Shown piece by piece: positions 10,662-20,851 of a stretch of DNA of 64,000 nt. The notes beneath the pieces were generated by a model. The model saw only the letters and a list, made by a program, of their open reading frames with translations, searched no databases and had not been told where the DNA came from. The DNA is from Adiantum capillus-veneris. Taxonomy: Eukaryota; Streptophyta; Polypodiopsida; Polypodiales; Pteridaceae. The stretch is from assembly GCA_014529385.2 (NCBI GenBank), contig CM043970.1, positions 66,365,496 to 66,429,495 on the forward strand, in the 5' to 3' direction. Both the position numbers and the translations under genes were made by a program. Position 1 is the first letter of the stretch. Every line of letters begins with the position of its first letter.

Positions 10662-12591
10662 CTTTGCTATACTCTAGGCCCATCTCTATTCTCTTATTAT
10701 CACTTATTGAGAGACTCGCTCGATTTTTTTCTCGCTCGGGAAAACTTGCTCGCCAACTTGTAAGACTCCATTTTTTGTGTTAAAAAATGTCTGAGAAGTT
10801 GCATTCAATGATTCACTATGATAACAAAAATTTGTAGCGAAAACACTCTAAAGTCTAAAAATTTGCGTTAACATGGTTTGCTAATTAATTGACCATTACA
10901 TGAACCATGTTGGGATTGATAAGGGCACTACCAAGATGAAATTCATCAAGAAAGGCTAGCATATCTTCCCCCATACTAGCTAGAAGACGAGTCTATTTGG
11001 CAGGCAACGACTTGCTAGCTAGATAAAGAACACTGAGTTAGAGTCAACTCCATAACTATATTACAAGTAAAGTTTAAAGATGCAAAGGAAACAACCATTG
11101 AAGTTTGAGTTATTCTGAAGGAGTGGGAAAATCTACCAAGGTGACACAAGTAAAGAACATCTTCCGGAGTTGGGGCTTCATCAAGGATATTTTAAGTGAG
11201 CACCATGAGGAGTAGATTAGGGAGGAGCACATGAGCTCTTATCTACCATCAAGGAGGATGGAACTCTTGATCACAATGATGAAAAGGTAAAAGTCAAAAG
11301 CACAAGGGATGTTGTAGCTAAAGTCTTGAAGTTGGCTACAATAGGAGAGCCTATGTGGACAAGAGAGAAATCAAATTTTGAAGCATCCATAAAATCAAGA
11401 GTTGTTGCTACATTTGAGGGTTTGGCGAAGCTAGAATGAGAGCTACCCCTACATCTACATTTTTTGAAGACAAGGCCAACAAGGGAATCAACCCTAAACC
11501 ATGCACAATGGTCAATATCTTTATACACACTTTGGCTACAAGTTCAAGATGCAAAATACATTGATGAGATTTTGACAATGATGCAAAGAATAAAAGGCAA
11601 CAATGTGATGAGGCTCTTACTACAAATATATGCATGTAGCTTTTTCCTCTCGGAGAAGATAATATCTAATGCTCATTCAAAGCTATTGGCAGTCAAACCA
11701 GACTGGCACCCTTCAAGTTGACCTCTTCATTTTGAGCCCCAAATTTTGATGTCCATTATTTTTTAAAAAGCTTCTGTAAGTATATGAAAGCCTCTGATTT
11801 TATTTATATCACCTTCAATTTGCATATGCTACATCCAAGTTGTATAATTTATAAATGAGTATGAGCCTTGTAAAGTCAGCCCCCACTGGCCAAGTGAGCC
11901 CTAGGCATAAAACTCATTTTTTAAAGTGCAAAAGGGACACTTATCATTATCAAAGTTTTTAGTTTTGGAGCGTACGACTGAGAGCGGCTACTTTCATGCG
12001 CCTTGTAATCCTCGTATTTTGAGATCTAGCAATCACATTTCAATTAAGAAACTTGCAATGTGTTCCTTGTCTATTGCTCTTTCATTCAAGTATAATCAAT
12101 GTCAATGCATGTATTTTTTATTTTCATTTCCAATTCATTTATACTTTAGTAGTCAAGCAACTAGACACAGGGTTTAGTGCTCGGTAGAGGCTAGAAGTGG
12201 GGGACTTGCTAGGTCTACTCTTGAGAGGTATTAGGAGTTGTGAGTGAGATACAAAAGCATTTCATTTTGCATATTCTCTGATGTTTTGAAAGTACTATTC
12301 CATATTTCTTTTTTCTTCCAATTTTACACCATTTGTTGTTGTTTAGTCATAGGACTCAATTTTGCAATTAGGAGTAGGTTAGGTAACATCTATAACCATC
12401 AAATTGAGCAAAAAGGACCAAAAAACCCTATCAAAACCATATTTTGGTTGCTGAGATCATGAACTTTAAAATCTTGGAAATTTGATGGTTGGAGCTAAAG
12501 AGTACATGCAAACCCAAAAATAAGTGGAAAAAGGGGTGAACCAAGCTAAAGAAAGCTGATATGGAAAATTTTAGGCCAAGATGTGCAGGAA
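10662..12591. other. Unassigned, probably element-derived
   Basis: No protein recognised. A broken frame around 11280-11720 has coding-like composition. The end of the stretch grades into the palindromic leader at 12592, so part of it is probably the LTR and 5' region of that truncated element. Confidence 0.35.
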
Positions 12592-13451
12592 CATGGATTG
12601 CGATCCATGATCATCTGAGATAATTTGGACAGAAACTGATACTAGAGGGTTCTGTGGGGTTCCAAATCTCTAGATACACACTTTTGGTGAAAAATTGACA
12701 CATCATACTCATCCAAATCAAGAAATTGGGCAGAAAGTACACAAACCTTGAAAATAGAAAAAAATGGGTCTTTTTGACTTTTTGGTGTCCAAACTAAAAA
12801 ATAAGTGAACATCTCACCTCTACAGGGGATATGCATACAGCTGAACAAATTTCATGACCAGATGAGTTTGAACATGGATTGTGATCCATGAACAAATCAA
12901 GCATCTAAGACTGAGATTTAGGCAGTGAGTAGCTGACATAATTTGGAACAACTTTTGTAAAGGTAATCATAGCAAGAAACAACAAAAAGTTGAACCAAAC
13001 ACCAAAATACAAGCTGAAAGTCAAAAATCGCAAACAACCACAAATTTTAGTTTTGGCAAAGAGAAAGGTTTTCAAAAATAATTGGATAGGTAGACTCCAT
13101 AGACTTCAAGTAGTCACCATACCAAGTTTGGGGTTCAGATCTGATGGAACATGGATCATGATCCATGTCCCCCTGCTAGATTTTGGGATTGTGACCTTAC
13201 AGCCTTGTAATAGAGATCAACACAAACAACTTATCCAAAAACAAGGGTACCAAAACACCTCAAGAAGAGGGTCAAACAAGAACAGAGTCATTCAAAAAGA
13301 AAAATTGCAGGATAGACAAAGTGACCTATGGGAGACCTAAGGGAGATGAAACCACCTAAAAATCATATAACAGGGATCGGGAGACTGTGATAGACCTGTC
13401 TGCCAAGTTTCAAGTTATTTTGACACTGAGGAACATGGATCATGATCCATG
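12592..13451. repeat. Periodic palindromes, set 1
   Basis: Four copies of an 18-bp palindrome of type CATGGATCATGATCCATG lie at 12592-12609, 12873-12890, 13150-13167 and 13434-13451. Starts are 281, 277 and 284 bp apart. The last two are perfect; the first two differ only in the central four bases. Spacer sequences are diverged but share phrases such as CCAAGTTT shortly upstream. The organisation parallels the leaders of elements B and E3. Confidence 0.85.
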
Positions 13452-13653
13452 ACCCCCTGCCAGAGAAAGAGCACAGGGTGGTACCAAAGTTAGCACTAGT
13501 CCTTGGTAGCATAGTGATGTTTTCAAAATTCAATTTGGAGTTTTTTTTTTTGTGCATGCTACAAGCAAAGTAGGAGTTGTGTCAAAAGTTTGATAAAATC
13601 TTGATTCGAGTAGATTTTGACTGACCCAACAAATGTAAAGCTATAGCCACCAA

Positions 13654-14418
13654 GTGATTTTTGTACAAGTTGTGGGAGTCAGAGTTGCAACACAATTTGC
13701 TCTTGATTCGAGGGATCAATGCACCATAAAAGGTAACACGTCAGGGTTCTACAAACTTCATTTTCTTGATGTATTTGCGATCAAGCAAGCTTTACTAGTA
13801 GGAAACCATTTTGCTAGAGACCAAGCAAGCCATATTTCAATTAATGGTAGTGTCAATAAAGGGACCATACCTACCTTAGAGCCAATATTAGAGGAAATTA
13901 TTTCTGATCCTTCTTCAACAAGATCATTTACCTATATGACTGAGGGATCCATAGGTGTAAGTTTCAAGGAACAAACCAAAATGAGAGCGGAACCGTCACA
14001 GCCTGCACCAAACCAAAAACTTTTGCACCTGTAATATCAATTTGAAAATGATTAGGGTACTCAGATCTATAAAGATGTTATGGATTGTTATTGCGTCAAA
14101 ATTGAAGAGAGGCCTAGTGAGCTTAAACTTGTAGTGCCCTTAGATTATAGTGGAAATTGGCATTTTGATGAAGAGGGAAACATGTCTATAGTTGTGCTTA
14201 GTCCCTTTATTGTGGACAAGTGGAGATTAACATGCACAAGAGAAAAGGTTGACATAGAGCCTGAGGAAAAGCTGCCGAAGCTGGACATTCCTAATGCCAA
14301 CCTTAGACGAGTAAATGTTTCTTCTCACATCAACACCAACAATATGCAAGACAAAGCCTTTGGTCTGACACATTGGAAGGGTGTTGAAAGGTCAACCTTT
14401 CATCTCTGTAGAAAGTAG
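13654..14418 (+). pseudogene. Unrecognised element ORF (element A)
   Basis: Two open stretches in the same frame (13654-14034 and 14080-14418) are separated by stops. Composition is coding-like (for example KLVVPLDYSGNWHFDEEGNMSIVVLSPFIVDKW). I do not recognise the protein. It lies just after palindrome set 1, where elements B and E3 have gag, so a gag-type product of a truncated element A is possible. The stretch ends close to the next LTR end. Confidence 0.35.
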
Positions 14419-14429
14419 TCATTAGTCGG

Positions 14430-14556
14430 TCGAGTAGAGGTTGACACCCTTTGCTTGCTTCCATGCGCCTACGGGTCGAGCTTCGTCCTCAGTTGACATT
14501 ATATGTTAGGTGAGTTCTCGCTATGCTGACGTCCGTCGCGGCGTACCCATCCAACA
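14430..14556 (+). repeat. Probable 3' end of the 5' LTR of element B
   Basis: The stretch ends in CCAACA immediately before a tRNA-type primer site, as an LTR should. The LTR start was not located and no second copy was found in the window, so only the right boundary is supported. Confidence 0.5.
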
Positions 14557-14557
14557 T

Positions 14558-14577
14558 TGGCGCCGCTCTAGCGGGGA
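14558..14577 (+). other. Primer binding site of element B
   Basis: TGGCGCCG followed by a GCGGGGA-containing tail, one base after the LTR end. This is the primer-site type usually matched to tRNA-Asp in Athila/Tat-like Ty3/gypsy elements. A very similar site is at 63224. Confidence 0.7.
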
Positions 14578-15100
14578 CGAGGGCCCTTAGTAGGTGACCG
14601 AGACTAGTCCTTGAGGATAGAGGTCCCTATGGCTTGCCAGAGTACTATTTTACATTTAGATAGGATCAGAGGGTGGTGGAATCTCTAGGTCTTAGGAGGA
14701 GTCTAGGGAGCGTGTGTCTAGCCTGGATCTTCCGTCTTAGGTAGTATTAGGTAGTAGTAGGTTGGGGTGTAGAGAGTAGGAGTTGGAGTGGTAGATGTGG
14801 TGGTAGGTTGACTTGAGAGTCCGTGTGAGGCTAGGAAGCAACCAAGACATCAAAATCACCATCTCACATTGATGAGTAGGAGTAGGGTAAGTAGGATATC
14901 TTGATTGCTGATCTAGAGTACTTTATACATGTCTTATTTTCTGTTAGGCTCATCAGAGAAGGGGAAAACGCTAAGTAGGAAAGACTATAAATTGTGTTTG
15001 GAAGTTGATTTGAAGTCCAAAAGTTTCTGTGATTATTGTTGAGAGATCTTCAGAGCATAGGGAATACTACTGCTAGAAAAAAATTGCAGTTTAAGACAGT

Positions 15101-16433
15101 AGACATTCTACGCGTAGGATGTCTCCAGGGTACTTTTAGCAAGGAATTTGGGAAAACTGAGGTTACTAGTGGGTTCAGAGGGTAGGTTCTACCCTAGTAA
15201 CATATTGAATTGAGTGCTTTTCCCTATTTTTGTTGACCAAAAGACAAAAGGCGGAGTCAGAAAACGTAAAATTTCAGAAAAGGCTTAAATTGAGTGATTT
15301 TTGCATGTTTTTGCAATTGTGAAGCATACTTGCACTTGCTGAGAGCATAAGGAAGCATCAGGGACAGTTCATCTAAAAAAATGAGCAGTAGACATCCTAC
15401 GTGTAGGATGTCTACAGGGTGATCTGGGCACTTTTTGGAAAATATGAGATTACCAGTGTGTTTAGAAGGTAGGTTCTACCCTATTTTCACCTGGAAAGTG
15501 GAAATTTCACCAAATTTTGACAGATCAAAGCCAAAAGACGAGAATTGCTAGACATCCTACCCAAATTGTGTCCAAGGCCTAATTTTGAGACCAAACCATA
15601 GGATGACTCCAAAGGCATGTTCTAAATGTTGTATTGAGTGCATGTGATAAATTTCATCTCATTTGGGTCAGTGAAAGAAAGATTGAACAGACTATATCAT
15701 TTTTGACTGAAAAAGGCAGAAATAGCTAGTTTTGGGGTCTTTTGACATCCAAACTCAAATCTAAGCGTACCAGTGAATTGCTGAAGACTAGGGGAATCTT
15801 TGGTCCAAGTTTGGGTTCATTCTGAGCAAAAAGACATCCTACGCGTAGGATGTCTACTGCATAATTTTGAAACCAAAATTCTACTGTGACCATACCATGC
15901 TGTCATATAGCCTTAGATAAGCCTCCTAGGAAAATTTGTTCCAATTTGGAGTTGATTTGACTTGGGAATTCATCAAAACAGACATCAGGCTTCTAGAGCA
16001 GATTCTTGATCATTTAACCAACCTATAGGTGTTCGAATGAAAAAGTAAAAGTAGCTGTGAGTTTAGCACATCAAGGGGAAGCTACATTGCAAGTTTGAGC
16101 TGAAACGGAGCAAAAAGACATCCTACGCGTAGGATGTCTCCAGGGTCATAAAGTGGTCAAAATTCTACTTTGCTCATATTGGGAGGTTCCCAGTGTCTCA
16201 AGGATTCCACAACTTTTTTCAAAAGTGAATTTGGACCTTGTTTGGCCTATTTACCAAGCAAAGACAAGAGTTGTTAGACATCCTACTCTTGGAGTGCACT
16301 AGAAGCTTATGCAGCCCAAATCTTGACCTATTGGCATCCAAACTCAAATCTAAGCATACCATTGGGTTGCTCAGCCCTAGGAGAATCTTGGGATCAAGTT
16401 TGGACAAAATCTGAGCAGTTAGACATCATACGC
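15101..16433. repeat. Periodic palindromes, set 2 (left of RE-1)
   Basis: The 24-bp palindromes are built from half-site AGACATCCTACG plus its reverse complement. They lie at 15101-15124, 15390-15413, 15832-15855 and 16116-16139. Decayed half-sites lie near 15550 and 16277, and a further copy starting at 16421 is split by RE-1. Intervals are about 284-289 bp, or about 160 bp to a half-site. One copy has a T in the left arm opposite G, which would still pair as G-U in RNA. The array lies between the primer site (14558) and the gag-like ORFs of element B. Confidence 0.9.
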
Positions 16434-17257
16434 TATCGTGCTGTGACACGTACATAGTGGGAACGCATGCTACAAGATCTATTTTGTAATTTTTTAGATA
16501 ATAATTATATTTCCTATAATGTACATATGCATATTTAAGTATAATAATAAGTCTTCTATCTCATCCTATTATTTTTCTCAAGGATAACCTATTCTTACTT
16601 TACCATCAGAAAATACTATGGGAAAAGCATCAACAACTCCGCCTCTTTAACTTGGGGAAAAAAGCATTGATTCTTTATTTCTACTATCTCATTATCATCT
16701 CACACCCTAGCTAGATCCTATATCTAGGTTAAACTCCAATATATATATATTCTATGTATTATTTATACTTTTCTTATATTTCTTTTTAAATAGCTACTAG
16801 GAGGGAATCAAATCCTAGTGGGACACTAGGTGGCATGATTTCAAAGATACACTTATTTTAATGCATTATTGCAAGCATTATTACAAAACTTTGTCAAGGA
16901 GCAATGTCATGCTTTCATATGGCATGAGGTGTCCTTTGGAATTAAATGAAAGTCTAGGCTAAGGGGACCACGGGAAGACTTTTGCTGCCAGAAATGGACC
17001 CTATTTTGATGAATTTTTTACACAAGGTTCCAATCCGAATTGGAAAGTGATTTTAAAATTAAAATCTTAGCTAATGAGATGAAGTTTCTGCCCATATTTT
17101 TACTTTTTTATTTGGAGCCATGGTTGAGGAGATATGATCAAAATACTGGACCCCAGTCTACCCACATCATGCAGGGACAACTCATTTCCAACTTTTCCAA
17201 TTCCTATTCACACTGGCTCCTCTCTTCTTGTGTAAACCCTTGGGGGTTCCCTTCACC

Positions 17258-17265
17258 TATAAAAG
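17258..17265 (+). promoter_or_regulatory. TATA box of the RE-1 5' LTR
   Basis: TATAAAAG in the context CACCTATAAAAGGGGA, well inside the LTR, as expected for the U3/R boundary. It is preserved in the other LTR at 25263. Confidence 0.7.
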
Positions 17266-17808
17266 GGGAACTCTTCTTCCTTGAAAAAAAAAACTCAAGC
17301 ATTCAAGCCATTGATGAGAGGAATTCTTGAGGGAGTGAGTAGTAATGCCTAATTGTACTTAGCCATTAACATAAGCCCAAGCGTACACTTTCTCCTAGAG
17401 GAAGACTAGCCATTCTTGTACGCTATCCTTGGAAGATCAACTCTAATCAAAGAAAGTCTTGCACTTGGCGTATCAATCAAAGTGGAGTTCTCCCCTCTTC
17501 TTCTCTCTCCCATCAATAATGGTGCCGAAGGGTTTCAAGTAAGATGTGTTCTACATTGATGTTTTCTTGATTTCTTGTTGTTTTCATTTTCATCTCTAAT
17601 CCAACATATATATATGTATCTAATCTCATCTCCTTAACCAAACCTATCTCTCTCATTCTTAGTAATTCATCCTCTCTAGGTTCTCTTTGCTACAGGTACA
17701 TCTCTCCCCGCAGTATCCTTATTGCCTTCGGGAAAGAATAGGGCTTGGGAGGGAAACTTCTCATCTCTTCACTTCTCTCATATCTACATTTTTCACATAC
17801 TATCTTAG

Positions 17809-18027
17809 ATGAATAACCCACATGATGATCATTTCTATCGCTTTCACTCTGTACGATCTATTAGAATTAACGTATGGATTAGCCGTAAAATACACTATCA
17901 ACAACGTATAGTGTTTCTCTTCAGCCCTGAAAGGCTCAATGAAATACTTCTATCACCGGATCCCATCATACTACCTCTCATAGACTATAATTTTTCTTTT
18001 GATGTAAGCGTAGTTATCTTGCTATGA
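17809..18027 (+). CDS. LTR small ORF 1 (72 aa)
   Basis: An ATG-initiated ORF in the R/U5 part of the LTR, downstream of the TATA box. Its C-terminal half (RIVFLFSPERLNEILLSP...ILPLIDYNFSFDVSVVILL) resembles that of the next ORF (RLNAINSSINPFILPMIRYDHSLNVFIFVLF), so the two look like a tandem duplication. Its TGA overlaps the next ATG (ATGA). It ends in a hydrophobic run. No known family recognised. It is open in both LTR copies with two amino-acid differences. It may be an expressed small protein or an ORF open by chance. Confidence 0.4.
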   Translation: MNNPHDDHFYRFHSVRSIRINVWISRKIHYQQRIVFLFSPERLNEILLSPDPIILPLIDYNFSFDVSVVILL

Positions 18028-18236
18028 ACCAAGAGGATTTGTATACACAATTAATCCCAATCACTAGACAAAATATATATATTATGGTAAGCACAAAACT
18101 ACAATTCCAAAGAACAATTCGTAGCCTATTTGGTCAGCCAAGATTGAATGCCATTAACTCATCCATTAACCCTTTCATATTACCCATGATACGATATGAC
18201 CATAGCCTTAATGTTTTCATCTTCGTATTGTTTTGA
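18024..18236 (+). CDS. LTR small ORF 2 (70 aa), paralogue of ORF 1
   Basis: It starts inside the stop of ORF 1 (ATGA). It shares the pattern RLN-I-S-P-ILP-I-Y-S-V-L with ORF 1 and has the same hydrophobic end. It is open in both LTRs with three amino-acid differences (Q/K, T/I, N/D). No function can be assigned. The arrangement would suit termination-reinitiation, but expression is not shown. Confidence 0.4.
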   Translation: MNQEDLYTQLIPITRQNIYIMVSTKLQFQRTIRSLFGQPRLNAINSSINPFILPMIRYDHSLNVFIFVLF

Positions 18237-18443
18237 CATTCTCTTTTGTGTTCTTTCTTTGTGTGTGTGAGTGCAAGAGAGAAAGAGTGAGTCTTCTTTA
18301 ATTGCACCTCTTTCCAAACCCTAGTCTTCATGGCATCTATGGTTTAACTCCTTCATATAGTTTTTGTTGAGTTCTCTCACAAACTCTCACAGCTATAAGC
18401 CCGGTGCTTTCTTGGCAAGACCGCAAATTTCTCGACATATTTT

Positions 18444-18460
18444 TGGTGAACCCGACGCGA
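18444..18460 (+). other. Candidate primer binding site of RE-1
   Basis: TGGTGAACCCGACGCGA begins 6 bp after the LTR end. It starts with TGG as tRNA-complementary sites do, but I cannot assign the tRNA. Confidence 0.45.
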
Positions 18461-18490
18461 AACTGCCAGGGTGAGATTTTGTGGATAACC

Positions 18491-20221
18491 ATGGGTGATC
18501 ATGTTGAGCAACAGGGTATGCATTTTGACCCAGCAACAATGCAAATGTTTCAAGCATTTTCAATGTTCATGCAATAACAACATGCCATTGAAAGAAGGGA
18601 GATTTCAACAATGAAGGCCATACAAGAAGTCGTCAATAGAATGGATCAGTTCAATGGCAAAGATGTAACTAGGTACTTACGCGAGTATGTGAAGGAGATG
18701 GAGCTGCATCGCGTGTCAGAAGGTGAGATGTTTCAAAGCTTTGAGCTAGTTTTTGCTCCAGAAATTAGGGAGCATGTTAGGGCAATTAAAGATGGGCATG
18801 GGAGAAATTGGGAAGAACTCAAAGTAGCTTTAAAGGAGGACTCGGAGAGAGTGAACAAAAGTACATTCTTAGAATGGGTAGTCAAGCCAAAGAAAGGACT
18901 ATCAATAATAGAGCTACTTAGAGAATTTGAGCGGCACTATGCACAACTCACTAGGACAGAAAGGGCCACACTAGATGCAGAGAAGACAGATCTTTTCTTA
19001 CAAGCTGCAGGTAAAGAGTTTTAAGAAAATTTGGAGCTTCTTCTTGAAGATAAAGATGCTGAGCAAGGACTAAAGACCGACTGGAATGAGGTTGAAGGTG
19101 CTGTCTCACTGCTTGCCAAACGACAAAGAAGAAGGGACAAGATGGTAGTAAACACTACAAGTCCTTCCACCTCAACTTCTGACAAAATGGTAAAGCCTAC
19201 TTTTATCGCTCCTAAGTTTGATGAGTCCATGCTAGATGAGCTTGTGAAGGGAATGCGTGACTTGAAGGTGAATTTTGCAAAGCTTGAAGAAAAAGGACAA
19301 CCATCAGGGACACTTCCTAGGCAAAGACAACAGCCCAAAGGAGGGTTTGTTAATAGATGTATTTGGTGTGATAGTATAGACCGTGTAAGAAGGGATTGTG
19401 ATGATTTTAGTGATGCTTTGTCAAAAGATGTTGTCTTTTTTAAGGATGGTAAAATCCACTTAAGAGAGACAAGTCTACCCTTGAGAACTAACTTTGGGAA
19501 GGGGGGAATGCAAACCTTAGTTGAAGATATGGCAACCAAGCATGCCACCTCTTCAGTTGAGGTAGCTACTTATGGAGTAAAAATTGAACATTTTTGTGAT
19601 GAAGAGGTGAGTGACCATCATGGTCAAATTTGGCCAAATGTCATGCAATTAGCTAAAAAGGGAAAGCTTACAAAAGAGATTCTACATGAAGCAGGTGATT
19701 GCATACGTCTAGAAACAGGATGGAATGATCCAGTGGACTCATTGTCAGTGCATGCCTACATTACAAAATGCCAACAAAATGAGGCGATTGTAGAAGAGAA
19801 GCGCAGACGTGAGAATGCTCATGAAGGACCATCAAAAATAGATTCTAGAGGTGGGGGAAGAAGCGACTCAATGCCTTCTCAAACACCCTCAACACAAGGA
19901 GCATCTCCACCTGAAGTACTCATGGAGGAGTCTACAATAGGAAAGAAGAAAGAGCCAACAAAAGGTAAGACAAAAGGCCCAACTTATAAACTACAATCTG
20001 ATATTGAGGTTGCTACAGATTTAAAGAAAGTCTTGGAGGAAAGGATCTTGAATAGCAAGATTGAGTTTACTCTGGGAGAAGTTCTTGGCATTGAAAAGCG
20101 TGAATTCCATGAGGAGATCATTGACATCATCAAGAGGAAGAGGCAAACCCTTGCTAAAGTTTCTCGTCCACAGGTTGAAGGGGAAACCTCAAAGACACAA
20201 GGGATGCAACTGCAAAATTAG
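18491..20221 (+). pseudogene. RE-1 gag
   Basis: The frame opens at ATG 18491 (MGDHVEQQGMHFDP...) and contains a capsid-like helical region (FNGKDVTRYLREYVKEMEL...FAPEIREHVRAI). A nucleocapsid-like step CIWCDSIDRVRRDCDDF follows, a C-x2-C variant seen in a Ty3/gypsy group that I associate with seed-free plants and fungi. In-frame stops are at 18575-18577 (TAA, beside a CAA codon), 19022-19024 (TAA) and 20219-20221 (TAG). The protein would package element RNA in cytoplasmic particles. Everything stays in one frame with the protease below, so the parent was probably one gag-pro ORF. Confidence 0.85.
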
Positions 20222-20236
20222 GAGAATGATGGAGCT

Positions 20237-20851
20237 GTGGTAGGATGCTACCAATCTAGTGGGAGAGTGAAGCAAGTGCATTTCTCAAATGATGATGAAG
20301 AAGTTGAAGATATTCCTAGGAGTTACTATTCACGAAGTCATTGGGCAAGGGCTACTACAGAAACTTTGGTCAAGGTAGGTGATTTTGAAGAGCCATTTGT
20401 TTCCTTGATTGACCATGGTTCAGAAATAAACACAATGTCAAAGAGTCTCTACAACAAGTGCAAATGGCCGATGGACACAGATCATGACTGGATGGTAAAA
20501 GTGGCAAACAATTCATCCGGTGAATTGTATGCAGCATGTCCAGGTGTGAAGGTAACAATAGGTGATGTAAAGATTGACCAAAACTTCTTTGTACAGGATA
20601 CATCTTCATATCATCTCATCCTTGGACAGCCCTACATTGTGGGAGTTCGAATGGAAACAAAGGTAATGGATGATGGTTCAGCATATGCTAGGATACGTAG
20701 CAAAGATGGTAAACGAGCTGTCCAATTTCTCACAGTTTGTGTGAACCATGAAAGACATCGTGACAACCTCAGAGAACATCCTCTACCAAAGGTGAGCAAA
20801 GAGTTTCATGATCATAGAGAAATGGTGGGTTTTGGCCAAGTACCATTGTAA
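20237..20851 (+). pseudogene. RE-1 aspartic protease
   Basis: A retropepsin-like domain in the gag frame, immediately after a TAG. The catalytic step reads FVSLIDHGSEINTMS (DHG where D-T/S-G is usual), and the flap-distal step HLILGQPYIVGV matches the I-L-G-x-P/R signature. It would cleave the gag-pol polyprotein. The frame ends at TAA 20849-20851 and pol continues one frame over, so there is either an indel or programmed slippage at this junction. Confidence 0.8.

Larger units (their letters stand above)
16434..18437 (+). repeat. RE-1 5' LTR
   Basis: A near-identical copy lies at 24436-26442. It contains a TATA box (17258), two small overlapping ORFs (17809-18236) and a possible leader intron (donor GTAAG near 17540, acceptor CTACAG near 17694). 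The first dinucleotide is TA where the 3' LTR has TG. Confidence 0.95.

Noticed and set aside
12592-16139. CRISPR-like array
   Set aside because: Repeats are regularly spaced and palindromic, but the spacers are 100-260 bp, are themselves related to each other, and lie in a plant-type retroelement leader.
17040-17330. 96-aa ORF in the RE-1 LTR (115 aa at 24988)
   Set aside because: It spans the TATA box and U3 sequence and shows no motif, so it is unlikely to be translated.
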